Shown here piece by piece: positions 15,856 to 24,175 of a stretch of 64,000 nucleotides of DNA (position 1 is its first letter; every line of letters begins with the position of its first letter). The stretch is from Ectopseudomonas mendocina. Its GTDB lineage: Bacteria > Pseudomonadota > Gammaproteobacteria > Pseudomonadales > Pseudomonadaceae. The translations under genes were made by a program, and so were the position numbers. Under the pieces are notes generated by a model. It searched no databases and was not told the origin of the DNA. It saw nothing but the letters and a program-made list of their open reading frames with translations. The stretch spans positions 89,075-153,074 of the forward strand of contig NZ_JADTQG010000018.1 of the NCBI RefSeq assembly GCF_016008875.1, given 5' to 3'.

Positions 15856-17910
15856 TCAGCCCAGCACCGAGATATCCGCCACGCCGAGGAATAGCCCGCG
15901 CAGACGGGCCAGCAGGGCGTAACGGTTGGCGCGCACACGCGCGTCTTCGGCATTGACCAGCACCGCCTCGAAGAAGGCGTCCACCGGCTCGCGCAGGCTG
16001 GCCAGCTTGGCCAGCGCCTCGTCGTACTGACGGACAGCGGCCAGCGGTTGTACCGCATGGTCGGCCTGCTGGATGGCGGCGTGCAGGGCGAACTCGCTGG
16101 GGTTGTCGAAGTAGTGCGCCTCGACCTGGGCGGCGACGCCACCTTCGGCCTTGCTCAGCAGGTTCGACACGCGCTTGTTGGCGGCGGCCAGGGCAGCGGC
16201 CTGCGGCAGCTTGCGGAAGGCCTGTACGGCCTGCACGCGCTGGTCGAAGTCCAGCGGCGAGGTCGGATTGACCGCACGCACGGCCTGGTACACGGCGACT
16301 TCGATGCCTTCGTCCTCGTAGCGCGCACGCAGGCGATCGAAGATGAACTCCAGCACCTGGGCGGCCAGGCCGTCGGTCTTGATCTTGCCGGCGTACTGGG
16401 CGACGGCGAAGTCGACTGCAGCGGCCAGGTTCAGGTCCAGGCCCTTCTCGATCAGGATGCGCAGCACGCCGAGGGCGGCGCGACGCAGGGCGTAGGGGTC
16501 TTTCGAGCCGGTGGGCAGCATGCCGATGCCGAAGATGCCGACCAGGGTATCGAGCTTGTCGGCCACGGCCACTGCCGCACCGGTCAGGGTGCTCGGCAGT
16601 TCGGCGCCGGCACCGCGCGGCATGTACTGCTCGTTCAGGGCCAGGGCGACGTCCTGCGGCTCACCGTCGTTGAGCGCGTAGTAATAGCCGGCGATGCCCT
16701 GCATTTCGGGGAATTCGCCGACCATCTCGGTGGCCAGGTCGCATTTGGACAGCAGGCCGGCACGGGCGGCGCGCTGGGCGTCGCCACCCACTTCGCGGGC
16801 GATGAAGCCGGCCAGGGCAGAGACGCGCTGGGCCTTGTCGAATACCGAACCGAGCTGGGCCTGAAACACCACGTTGGCCAGGCGCTGGTTGAAGCCTTCG
16901 AGCTTCTGCTTCTTGTCCTGCTTGAAGAAGAACTCGGCGTCGGTAAGACGCGGACGCACGACCTTCTCGTTGCCGGAGACGATCTGCGCCGGGTCCTTGG
17001 ACTCGACGTTGGCCACGGTGATGAAGCGCGGCAGCAGCTTGCCGTTCGCATCGAGCAGGCAGAAGTACTTCTGGTTGTCCTGCATGGTGCTGATCAGCGC
17101 CTCCTGCGGCACTTCGAGGAAACGTTCCTCGAACGAGCAGACCAGCGGCACCGGCCATTCGACCAGGGCGGTGACTTCATCCAGCAGCGCCGGCGGCACG
17201 ATGGCCGTGCCCTGTTCGGCAGCAGCCAGTTCATCGACGCGGCGGCTGATGATCTCGCGGCGCTCGGCGAAGTCGGCCAGCACGTAGGCGCTGCGCAGGT
17301 CTTCGGCATAGCTGGCCGGGCTGCTGATGCGCACGTCGCGGTTGGCGTGGAAGCGGTGGCCGCGGGACACGCGACCGGCCTTCTGCGCGAGGATTTCGCA
17401 GTCGACCACGGCGTCGCCGAACAGCATTACCAACCACTGGGTCGGGCGCACGAACTCGTCACGACGGGCGGCCCAGCGCATGCGCTTGGGAATTGGCAGG
17501 TCGTTCAGCGAGTCCTGCACGATGGTCGGCAGCAGCTTCACCGCCGGCTGGCCGGGGATGTGCTGAGCGAAGCGCAGTTTCGGGCCGCTGCGGTCGATCT
17601 CGGCGATATCCACGCCGCACTTGCGGGCGAAGCCGAGGGCGGCCTGGGTCGGGTTGCCGTCGGCGTCGAAGGCGGCCTGCAGGGGCGGGCCGTCGAGGTT
17701 CATGCTGCGGTCGGCCTGCTGTTCTTCGAGTTGTTCGATCAACACCGCCAGGCGGCGCGGCGCGGCGTACACGCGGCTCGCTGCATAGCCCAGGCCGGCG
17801 GTCTTGAGACCTTTCTCGATGCCTTTGAGGAAGGCCTCACCGAGGCTCTTCAGGGCTTTGGGTGGCAGCTCTTCGGTGCCCAGTTCGACCAGGAAATCTT
17901 GTGCACTCAT
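15856..17910 (-). CDS. glyS: glycyl-tRNA synthetase beta subunit
   Basis: 684 residues, the usual length. It begins MSAQDFLVELGTEELPPKAL, the conserved GlyS start, and ends with the anticodon-binding-like alpha-helical region. With GlyQ it forms the alpha2beta2 enzyme that charges tRNA-Gly in the cytosol; the beta subunit carries tRNA recognition. The start overlaps the glyQ stop by four bases (ATGA), so the two are translationally coupled. Confidence 0.98.
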   Translation of the reverse strand: MSAQDFLVELGTEELPPKALKSLGEAFLKGIEKGLKTAGLGYAASRVYAAPRRLAVLIEQLEEQQADRSMNLDGPPLQAAFDADGNPTQAALGFARKCGVDIAEIDRSGPKLRFAQHIPGQPAVKLLPTIVQDSLNDLPIPKRMRWAARRDEFVRPTQWLVMLFGDAVVDCEILAQKAGRVSRGHRFHANRDVRISSPASYAEDLRSAYVLADFAERREIISRRVDELAAAEQGTAIVPPALLDEVTALVEWPVPLVCSFEERFLEVPQEALISTMQDNQKYFCLLDANGKLLPRFITVANVESKDPAQIVSGNEKVVRPRLTDAEFFFKQDKKQKLEGFNQRLANVVFQAQLGSVFDKAQRVSALAGFIAREVGGDAQRAARAGLLSKCDLATEMVGEFPEMQGIAGYYYALNDGEPQDVALALNEQYMPRGAGAELPSTLTGAAVAVADKLDTLVGIFGIGMLPTGSKDPYALRRAALGVLRILIEKGLDLNLAAAVDFAVAQYAGKIKTDGLAAQVLEFIFDRLRARYEDEGIEVAVYQAVRAVNPTSPLDFDQRVQAVQAFRKLPQAAALAAANKRVSNLLSKAEGGVAAQVEAHYFDNPSEFALHAAIQQADHAVQPLAAVRQYDEALAKLASLREPVDAFFEAVLVNAEDARVRANRYALLARLRGLFLGVADISVLG

Positions 17911-18854
17911 GCTTGCGCCTCCAGCTTGGCCAGTACTTCTTCACGCAGTTCGGGGGTGGCCATGGGGAAGCCGAGCTTGGCGCGTGCCTGGAGGTAGCTC
18001 TGCGCTACGGCGCGTGCCAGGGTGCGTACGCGCAGGATGTACTGCTGGCGCGCGGTTACCGAGATGGCGCGGCGGGCGTCGAGCAGGTTGAAGGTGTGCG
18101 AGGCCTTGAGCACCATTTCGTAGGTCGGCAGCGGCAGCTCCAGCTCGATCAGGCGGTTGGCTTCGCTCTCGTAAAAGTCGAACAGTTCGAATAGCTTCTC
18201 GACGTTGGCGTGTTCGAAGTTGTAGGTGGACTGCTCCACCTCGTTCTGATGGAACACGTCGCCGTAGGTCACGGTGCCGAACGGGCCGTCGGTCCAGATC
18301 AGGTCGTAGACCGAATCAACGCCCTGCAGGTACATGGCCAGGCGCTCCAGGCCGTAGGTGATCTCGCCGGTCACCGGGTAGCACTCGATGCCACCAACCT
18401 GCTGGAAGTAGGTGAACTGGGTGACTTCCATGCCGTTGAGCCAGATTTCCCAGCCCAGGCCCCAGGCGCCGAGGGTCGGCGATTCCCAATTGTCCTCGAC
18501 GAAGCGGATGTCGTGCACTTCCGGGTCGAGGCCGATGGCCTTGAGCGAGCCGAGGTACAGCTCCTGGAAGTTCTCCGGGTTGGGCTTGAGGACCACCTGG
18601 AACTGATAGTAGTGCTGCAGGCGGTTGGGGTTTTCGCCATAGCGGCCGTCGGTCGGGCGACGCGAAGGCTGCACGTAGGCGGCGTTCCAGGTCTCCGGGC
18701 CGATGGCGCGCAGGAAGGTGGCGGTGTGGAAGGTGCCGGCGCCCACTTCCATGTCGTAGGGTTGCAGCACCACGCAGCCCTGCTCGGCCCAGTAGTTCTG
18801 CAGGGCCAGGATCAGGTCCTGGAAGGTGCGCACGGCAGGCTTGTTCTGGCTCAC
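17907..18854 (-). CDS. glyQ: glycyl-tRNA synthetase alpha subunit
   Basis: 315 residues. Conserved class II features are readable: FQDLILALQNYWAEQGCVVLQPYDMEVGAGT, the RPTDGRYGENPNR loop and the GGIECYPVTGEITYGLERL block. It forms the aminoacylation core of the alpha2beta2 synthetase with GlyS. It is the first gene of glyQ-glyS-gmhB-plsC on the minus strand; the upstream 245 bases hold a palindromic repeat and the divergent tag promoter. Confidence 0.98.
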   Translation of the reverse strand: MSQNKPAVRTFQDLILALQNYWAEQGCVVLQPYDMEVGAGTFHTATFLRAIGPETWNAAYVQPSRRPTDGRYGENPNRLQHYYQFQVVLKPNPENFQELYLGSLKAIGLDPEVHDIRFVEDNWESPTLGAWGLGWEIWLNGMEVTQFTYFQQVGGIECYPVTGEITYGLERLAMYLQGVDSVYDLIWTDGPFGTVTYGDVFHQNEVEQSTYNFEHANVEKLFELFDFYESEANRLIELELPLPTYEMVLKASHTFNLLDARRAISVTARQQYILRVRTLARAVAQSYLQARAKLGFPMATPELREEVLAKLEAQA

Positions 18855-18950
18855 GAAAAAATCACCTGTGGAGGCTTGCGAGGGAAAGCCGGGGAGTATA
18901 TCGAAACTCGGCGCAGGTCGCAGGGTACGGCTAGCGCGCGCTTGGCTGAG

Positions 18951-19015
18951 GCAGGAGCGAATTCATTCGCGATGGATAGCACCGCAGCGTCCAGAATCGC
19001 GAATGAGTTGCCTGC
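18951..19015. repeat. REP-like inverted repeat between glyQ and tag
   Basis: GCAGG...CATTCGCGAT at 18951-18973 is inverted as ATCGCGAATG...CCTGC at 18996-19015. The ATTCGCGA core with a flanking AGGAGCG also occurs at 39727-39789, so it is a dispersed family. Confidence 0.7.
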
Positions 19016-19039
19016 AAGGGTAGGCGGCATTCGTCACGG

Positions 19040-19055
19040 CTGTATTTATATACAG
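19040..19055 (+). promoter_or_regulatory. LexA (SOS) box upstream of tag
   Basis: CTGTATTTATATACAG is a 16-base CTG-N10-CAG palindrome that matches the gammaproteobacterial LexA consensus almost exactly. It ends 44 bases before the tag ATG. A possible -10 (TATAGT, 19063-19068) lies just downstream, so LexA bound here would cover the -35 region. Confidence 0.85.
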
Positions 19056-19099
19056 CAGTGGTTATAGTCACCGCTTCATCCTGACCGAGGCTTGCTGCC

Positions 19100-19654
19100 A
19101 TGCCCCGCTGCTTCTGGTGTACCGACGATCCGCTGTACCAGGCCTACCACGACGAGGAATGGGGCGTGCCGCAACGCGATGCCCGCCAACTGTTCGAGAT
19201 GCTGCTGCTCGAAGGCGCGCAGGCCGGTCTGTCGTGGATCACCGTGCTGAAGAAGCGCGAGCGCTATCGGCAGGTGTTGCACGGCTTCGATCCCGAGCGT
19301 CTGGCCCGTCTTACTGACGAAGAGATCGAGGTGCTGATGCAGGACCCCGGCATCATCCGCAACCGTCTCAAGCTCAAGGCCGTGCGGCAGAACGCCCAGG
19401 CCTGGCTGAAGCTGGAAGACCCGGTCACCTGGCTCTGGTCGTTCGTCGGTGGCGCGCCGAAGATCAACCATTTCAGCGACCGCAGCCAGATGCTGGCGGT
19501 GACCCCCGAGGCCGAGGCGATGAGCAAGGCATTGCGCAAGGCCGGCTTCAACTTCGTCGGGCCGACCATCTGCTATGCCTTCATGCAGGCCACGGGTATG
19601 GTGATGGACCACACCACCGACTGCGACCGCTACGCGCAACTGAAGGGCTCATGA
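19100..19654 (+). CDS. tag: DNA-3-methyladenine glycosylase I
   Basis: 184 residues. The Zn-binding set of Tag proteins is present: Cys4 and His17 at the N-terminus, and His/Cys in DHTTDC near the C-terminus. MPRCFWCTDDPLYQAYHDEEWG is the typical start, and GLSWITVLKKR carries the conserved catalytic-site region. It excises 3-methyladenine from DNA in base excision repair. The gene follows a LexA box, which suggests SOS induction, unlike constitutive E. coli tag. Its stop overlaps the next gene start by four bases. Confidence 0.97.
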   Translation: MPRCFWCTDDPLYQAYHDEEWGVPQRDARQLFEMLLLEGAQAGLSWITVLKKRERYRQVLHGFDPERLARLTDEEIEVLMQDPGIIRNRLKLKAVRQNAQAWLKLEDPVTWLWSFVGGAPKINHFSDRSQMLAVTPEAEAMSKALRKAGFNFVGPTICYAFMQATGMVMDHTTDCDRYAQLKGS

Positions 19655-20259
19655 TCACCATCACCACCCTCGACGAACTGCAGGCCGTATACGGCGGCAG
19701 CCACGAGCGCTCGCGGCGCAAGGAGCTGCCGCGACTGATCGAACCCTACCGCGCGCTGATCCAGGCCTCGCCCTTCGTGGTGCTGGCCAGCGCCGGTCCG
19801 GATGGCCTGGACTGCTCGCCGCGGGGTGATGCGCCGGGCTTCGTGCACATCCTCGACGACCAGACCCTGCTGCTGCCGGATCGCCCCGGCAACAACCGCA
19901 TCGACAGCCTGCGCAACATCGTCCTGAACCCGCAGGTGGCGCTGCTGTTCCTGATTCCGGGCGTCGGCGAGAGCTTGCGGGTCAATGGTCGCGCCGAGAT
20001 TTCCCTCGATCCCGAGCTGCTCGAATTGGGCCGTGCCCAGGGCAAGCTGCCGCGCAGCGTGCTGCGCATCCATATAGAAACGTGCTACTTCCAGTGCTCC
20101 AAGGCGGCGGCGCGCTCGGGGCTGTGGGATGCCTCGCGCCAGGTGGAGCGCGCCAGCCTGCCGAGTGCTGGCGATATTTTCCGCCACATTTACGACGAGT
20201 TCGATGTCGAAGCCTACGAACATGACCTGCAGCAGCGGCTTCGGACGAGCCTTTACTGA
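19651..20259 (+). CDS. pyridoxamine 5'-phosphate oxidase-related FMN-binding protein
   Basis: 202 residues. The core is a split-barrel FMN-binding fold: SPFVVLASAGPDGLDCSPRGDAPGF, DRPGNNRIDSLRNI and the C-terminal ETCYFQCSKA segment. These are typical of the PPOX subfamily often annotated as MSMEG_1061-like; the substrate is unknown. The start overlaps tag (ATGA), so it is probably cotranscribed with tag under the LexA-box promoter. Confidence 0.85.
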   Translation: MITITTLDELQAVYGGSHERSRRKELPRLIEPYRALIQASPFVVLASAGPDGLDCSPRGDAPGFVHILDDQTLLLPDRPGNNRIDSLRNIVLNPQVALLFLIPGVGESLRVNGRAEISLDPELLELGRAQGKLPRSVLRIHIETCYFQCSKAAARSGLWDASRQVERASLPSAGDIFRHIYDEFDVEAYEHDLQQRLRTSLY

Positions 20260-20314
20260 CTGCGCGGTCGCCCAACGCTACAATTGGCGCTTTTGTGAGC
20301 GGTTGGAGTCTGTT

Positions 20315-21202
20315 GTGGAAAAACTCAAGGGCGCCCTGGTGGTGGGTTTTCTGCGCCTGTTCGCACTGCTGCCCTGGCGTGTCGTGCAGGCCGTGGGCAA
20401 TGCCATTGGCTGGCTGATGTGGAAATTACCGAACGGCTCACGCGATGTAGTGCGCATCAACCTGAGCAAGTGCTTCCCTGAGCTGAATGAGGCAGAGCTG
20501 GACAAGCTGGTTGGGCAGAGCCTCAAGGACATCGGCAAGACCCTGACCGAAAGCGCCTGCGCCTGGATCTGGCCGGCGCAGAAATCCCTCGCTCTGGTCC
20601 GCGAAGTAGAAGGCCTGGAGGTGTTGCAACAGGCCCTGGCCTCGGGCAAGGGCGTGGTCGGCATCACCAGCCACCTGGGTAACTGGGAAGTGCTCAACCA
20701 CTTCTACTGCAACCAGTGCAAACCGATCATTTTCTACCGCCCGCCCAAGCTCAAGGCCGTTGATGAACTGCTGCAGCAGCAGCGCGTGCAGATGGGCAAC
20801 CGCGTCGCGCCGTCGACCAAGGAAGGCATCCTCAGCGTCATCAAGGAAGTGCGCAAGGGTGGTGCCGTGGGCATTCCGGCCGACCCTGAGCCGAGCCGTT
20901 CGTCGGGCATTTTCGTGCCCTTCCTCGGCACCACTGCGCTGACCAGCAAGTTCGTGCCCGGCATGCTGGCTGGCGGCAAGGCGGTCGGCGTGTTCCTGCA
21001 TGCGCTGCGCCTGCCTGACGGCAGTGGCTACAAGGTGATCCTCGAGGCGGCGCCGGAAGGCATGTACAGCGAGAACGTCGAAGAAGGCGTGGCCGCCATG
21101 AGTGATGTGGTGGCGCGCTACGTGCGCACCTACCCGAGCCAGTACATGTGGAGCATGAAACGCTTCAAGAATCGTCCGGACGGCGAGGACAGATGGTACT
21201 GA
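20315..21202 (+). CDS. lpxL: lipid A lauroyl acyltransferase (LpxL/HtrB family)
   Basis: 295 residues from GTG 20315, chosen because GGAG lies seven bases upstream and the product begins with the expected hydrophobic anchor (VEKLKGALVVGFLRLF). An upstream in-frame ATG would overlap the previous gene and add a non-homologous stretch. The catalytic HX4E is H120-LGNW-E125. It is predicted to add a secondary acyl chain to lipid A at the inner membrane. Pseudomonas has two such genes; this position fits the one named htrB1 in P. aeruginosa. A terminator follows. Confidence 0.93.
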   Translation: MEKLKGALVVGFLRLFALLPWRVVQAVGNAIGWLMWKLPNGSRDVVRINLSKCFPELNEAELDKLVGQSLKDIGKTLTESACAWIWPAQKSLALVREVEGLEVLQQALASGKGVVGITSHLGNWEVLNHFYCNQCKPIIFYRPPKLKAVDELLQQQRVQMGNRVAPSTKEGILSVIKEVRKGGAVGIPADPEPSRSSGIFVPFLGTTALTSKFVPGMLAGGKAVGVFLHALRLPDGSGYKVILEAAPEGMYSENVEEGVAAMSDVVARYVRTYPSQYMWSMKRFKNRPDGEDRWY

Positions 21203-21230
21203 CGTGCCGTCACCGAGCATGATGAAGGAA

Positions 21231-21253
21231 GGCGCCTCGATGGCGCCTTTTTT
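21231..21253 (+). terminator. Rho-independent terminator after lpxL
   Basis: GGCGCC at 21231-21236 pairs with GGCGCC at 21242-21247 around TCGAT, and is followed by six T (with CC beyond). Confidence 0.88.
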
Positions 21254-21326
21254 CCGCCACGCGCTGGGCGCCTGCGCGCTAATGCGCTATTAAAGGCGAA
21301 ATTGCTTGTCCAACCATGGAGCTGTC

Positions 21327-21593
21327 ATGCCGAACCAGCGTCAGCAGGTGCGTACCCCGATGAAGTGCCGGATCAAGATCAGCCACCCCAGCTTCGGTGA
21401 GCTGCTGGCACAGACCCGTGACCTGTCCGATAGCGGCGTCTATGTGAAACACTCGGACATGGCCGCCCTGGCGGTCGGCACCGAGGTCACCGGTCAGGTG
21501 CAGGATCTGCCATTTCCCGCCCCAGTCTTGAAGATGGAAGTGATGCGCGTGGACGCCGAAGGCGCCGGCCTGCGCTTTCTTGGCGAGGCGTGA
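21327..21593 (+). CDS. PilZ-domain protein
   Basis: 88 residues from ATG 21327 with GGAG seven bases before; a TTG 21 bases upstream is in frame but has no site. It is a single PilZ domain with an RxxxR-like start (QRQQVRTPMKCR) and the DLSDSGVYV motif (D/NxSxxG), the two c-di-GMP binding elements. It probably acts as a c-di-GMP receptor. A PilZ gene next to the lipid A acyltransferase is also present at this place in P. aeruginosa. Confidence 0.9.
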   Translation: MPNQRQQVRTPMKCRIKISHPSFGELLAQTRDLSDSGVYVKHSDMAALAVGTEVTGQVQDLPFPAPVLKMEVMRVDAEGAGLRFLGEA

Positions 21594-21786
21594 ACGACGG
21601 CAACCCTGTTCAAGGTCTCTGTCTGGTTTGACGCCCGATATGAGGTGACTCCAGGCGCGTCAGCAGATAACGCCTTGGGGTCGGGTTGCCGTTCGTCAGT
21701 CGTCAGCAGAAAAAATGAACTGGTGTTCGCTTCGGTAGTCCGTCACCGGGACGGGCAGGAAGCATCGTCTCCGATGCAAGGCCTTG

Positions 21787-22341
21787 ATGCGGGTAAGGTT
21801 TCCGCTTGAAGGCCAGTTACCAAGGTCACTGGGTTTGAATAAGTTTTTCATGTCATTTTGCCTGGGAGGCGCTCTTTTACTGGGAATCTGTACCCAAGCC
21901 TCCGCCACCTTTCGCGTCTACACCGTTCCCGCCACTTCGCAAGCGGCCAAGCCCAAACCAGCCGGGGAAGTGATCGACCGCGCTCTCGGCGCGCTGGGCA
22001 CTCCCTATCGCTGGGGCGGTACCAGCCTGAGCCACGGCTTCGACTGCAGCGGTCTGGTGCAGTACGCCTTCAAGACCCAGGATGACCTCGAACTGCCGCG
22101 TACCTCACGCGCCTTGTCGCGTGTGGATGCACCCACGGTGAAACGCAGCGACCTGCAGCCGGGCGATCTGCTGTTCTTCCGAATCCGCAGCCGCTCGGTG
22201 GATCACGTCGCCATCTACATCGGTGAGGGTCGCTTCGTCCACGCGCCACGTCGCGGCACTAAGGTGCGTATCGACCGCCTCAACAACGCCTACTGGCAGC
22301 GTCATTTCCAGTCGGCCAAGCGCGTGGTGCCGACCGCCTGA
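21787..22341 (+). CDS. NlpC/P60 family cell-wall peptidase, secreted
   Basis: The catalytic triad is visible: Cys in DCSGLVQYAF, His in DHVAIYIGEG, and a third polar position in FVHAP. GTPYRWGGT precedes the Cys as usual. It is predicted to be a DL-endopeptidase acting on peptidoglycan stems in the periplasm. The start is uncertain: ATG 21787 has AAGG upstream and gives a long N-region before a hydrophobic signal core and QASA cleavage site, whereas TTG 21835 would give a compact signal peptide (LNKFFMSFCLGGALLL). Confidence 0.85.
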   Translation: MRVRFPLEGQLPRSLGLNKFFMSFCLGGALLLGICTQASATFRVYTVPATSQAAKPKPAGEVIDRALGALGTPYRWGGTSLSHGFDCSGLVQYAFKTQDDLELPRTSRALSRVDAPTVKRSDLQPGDLLFFRIRSRSVDHVAIYIGEGRFVHAPRRGTKVRIDRLNNAYWQRHFQSAKRVVPTA

Positions 22342-23013
22342 TCAGGCCCTGAAGGCTTCCAGGCGCTGTTTCTGCTGGCCGTCTGCGGCGAAGTTGTCGG
22401 CTGCCAGCCAGCGCTCGAAGGCCTCTCGGCGCGCGGGCCATTCGCCGTCGATGATGGCGAACCAGGCGGTGTCGCGGTTTCTGCCCTTGCGCACCATGTG
22501 CTGGCGAAAGAGCCCTTCGTGGATGAAGCCGAAGCGCTCGGCGGCGCGCCTGGAACGCGCGTTGGCGTTGTCGCACTTCCACTCCAGGCGGCGATAGCCG
22601 AGATCGTCGAAGGCGTGGCGGGCCAGCAGGTACACCGCCTCGGTAGCGCCTGGTGTGCGCTGCATCGACGCCCCGAAGACCACGTGGCCGATCTCGATGC
22701 TACCGTCCTGCGGGGTGATGCGCAGGTAGCTGAACAGCCCCAGGGCGCGACCCGAGCCCTGCTCCAGCACCGTGTAGAACAGCGGATCGTGACTGCCGGC
22801 ATTAGCGGTCAGCCAGGCATCGAATGCGCTGCGTTCGTTGAACGGGCCGTAAGGCAGATAGTCCCACAGCGCCGGGTCCGGCCCCTGCAGAGTGGCCCAC
22901 AGGTCATCGCCGTGGCGTGTGGCGTCGAGGGCCTCCAGGCGTACGAAACGGCCCTGCAGAGTGCGCTGATCCGGCGTCGGGCGAGGTTGCCAGTGGCTGA
23001 GGTCCTGGGTCAT
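22342..23013 (-). CDS. GNAT acetyltransferase (RimJ/RimL-like)
   Basis: 223 residues from ATG 23013, which overlaps the preceding gene's stop (TGATG). It has the N-terminal LQGRFVRLEALDATRHGDDLW start, a V/I-GHVVFG core, and R/Q-x-x-G/A-like RTPGATEAVYLLARHAFD acetyl-CoA motif followed by NARSRRAAERFGF. It resembles ribosomal-protein or N-terminal amino-acid acetyltransferases; the substrate is not predictable. It ends tail-to-tail with the NlpC/P60 gene with no gap. Confidence 0.88.
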   Translation of the reverse strand: MTQDLSHWQPRPTPDQRTLQGRFVRLEALDATRHGDDLWATLQGPDPALWDYLPYGPFNERSAFDAWLTANAGSHDPLFYTVLEQGSGRALGLFSYLRITPQDGSIEIGHVVFGASMQRTPGATEAVYLLARHAFDDLGYRRLEWKCDNANARSRRAAERFGFIHEGLFRQHMVRKGRNRDTAWFAIIDGEWPARREAFERWLAADNFAADGQQKQRLEAFRA

Positions 23014-23453
23014 CAAAACAGCTTCCTGTACTGGATGAAGCCGGTGCGATCGGCGATGCGGTCGTAGAGCTGGCGTGCGCGGTAGTTGGTTTCCTGAGTC
23101 AGCCAGTGTACGCGGCTGGCGCCGGCTGACCGAGCCTGCGCATAGACATGCTCGATCAGCGCCCGACCGATGCCGCTGCCGCGAATGTTTTCGGCGACGT
23201 ACAGGTCCTGCAGGTAGCAGTAGTCGCCCTCGGTCCAGCAGCTGCGATGGTAGATGACGTGCACCAGGCCGACGGCTTCGCCATCGATCCAGGCGAGTGC
23301 GGCATGCATGGGTTCGGTCGGGTCGAGGAAACGCTGCCAGGTCAGTACGCTGGTCGCGTTGGCAATTTCGGCCTGGTAGAAGCGCTGGTAGCCGTGCCAC
23401 AGCGGCAGCCAGGCGGCGTGGTCGTCGGCGGTGATCGGGCGGATTTCGAGCAT
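23013..23453 (-). CDS. GNAT acetyltransferase
   Basis: 146 residues from ATG 23453, preceded by AGGAA. It has a typical fold: MLEIRPITADDHAAWLPLW start, LQDLYVAENIRGSGIGRALIEHV as the acetyl-CoA pyrophosphate-binding motif (RGxGIGxxL), and NYRARQLYDRIADRTGFI at the end. The substrate is unknown. It overlaps the next GNAT gene by one base, and the two follow the paiB gene by 13 bases, so the three form an operon. Confidence 0.9.
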   Translation of the reverse strand: MLEIRPITADDHAAWLPLWHGYQRFYQAEIANATSVLTWQRFLDPTEPMHAALAWIDGEAVGLVHVIYHRSCWTEGDYCYLQDLYVAENIRGSGIGRALIEHVYAQARSAGASRVHWLTQETNYRARQLYDRIADRTGFIQYRKLF

Positions 23454-23466
23454 GGCGGTGTTCCTG

Positions 23467-24099
23467 TCAGTCGAGGGTGGGCATACGGGCGGCGAGTTCG
23501 TGGCTGCGTGCATTGGGCGAGGCACTCAGCCCTGCACGTACGCCAGCCTGGTCGGCAGCCGAACGGTTCTGGCCGAGCTTCCATTTGCCCTCAAGTCGGC
23601 GAATCGGCAGAGCGAAGCCGATGATGGCGCGCAGCATGGCGTCGAAGTACTTGCGGGGGGCATCGCTTGTCGCCCAGGGCTGCGCCTGCTGGCGTTCATG
23701 GCGATCGCTCAGACGGCTGACCAGTCGCAACAGACGTTCGGGTTCGTCGAACACCTCGGCCTGGCCCCAGGCGTGCACGGAGATGTAGTTCCAGGTTGGC
23801 ACCACCTTGCCGTGCTCGGCCTTGGCCGGGTACCAGCCCGGGTGGATGTAGGCGTCCGGGCCGCTGAACACCAACAGCGCCTCGGCGCCGCTGGCGAGGT
23901 CGCCCCAGTGCGGGTTGGCACGGGCGAAGTGGCCGTACAGCGTGCCGAACTCACCTTCGCCCGGCTCCAGCAACAGTGGCAGGTGGCTGGCTTGCAGGCC
24001 CTGTTCGCCAGCGCTGGTCAGTACGGCCAGGCCGCTGGCATCGATCTGTGCATGCAGGGTGGCCAGGTCGTCCTGGCGGAAGGCGGCGGGGCGGTACAT
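23467..24099 (-). CDS. paiB: PaiB-like FMN-binding negative transcriptional regulator
   Basis: 210 residues from ATG 24099. The sequence starts MYRPAAFRQDDLATLHAQI, the typical PaiB start, and has GLQASHLPLLLEP and HGKVVPTWNYISVHAWG, the conserved split-barrel FMN region. In Bacillus, PaiB works with a PaiA acetyltransferase; here two GNAT genes follow in the same operon, in line with this. It is divergent from a MocR-type regulator with a 76-base intergenic region. Confidence 0.9.
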   Translation of the reverse strand: MYRPAAFRQDDLATLHAQIDASGLAVLTSAGEQGLQASHLPLLLEPGEGEFGTLYGHFARANPHWGDLASGAEALLVFSGPDAYIHPGWYPAKAEHGKVVPTWNYISVHAWGQAEVFDEPERLLRLVSRLSDRHERQQAQPWATSDAPRKYFDAMLRAIIGFALPIRRLEGKWKLGQNRSAADQAGVRAGLSASPNARSHELAARMPTLD

Positions 24100-24175
24100 G
24101 GTGCGTCTCCTGGCGTGATGGGCTAATGCTAGGCAGGATATTGGTTCCCTGTAAGATCCATTTTCAGGCAGTTTC

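Noticed and set aside
16048..17997. Plus-strand open frame antisense to glyS
   Set aside because: Shadow of a highly conserved housekeeping gene; no recognisable domain or ribosome binding site.
21594..21786. Possible riboswitch leader before the NlpC/P60 gene
   Set aside because: Some hairpin potential and GGGCAGGAAGC resemble cobalamin-type elements, but the conserved boxes are not present.
23014..23400. N-terminal extension of the GNAT frame at 22342-23013
   Set aside because: The added part is Arg/Pro-rich, runs antiparallel in register to the other GNAT gene's coding sequence and lacks homology; ATG 23013 overlaps the previous stop.
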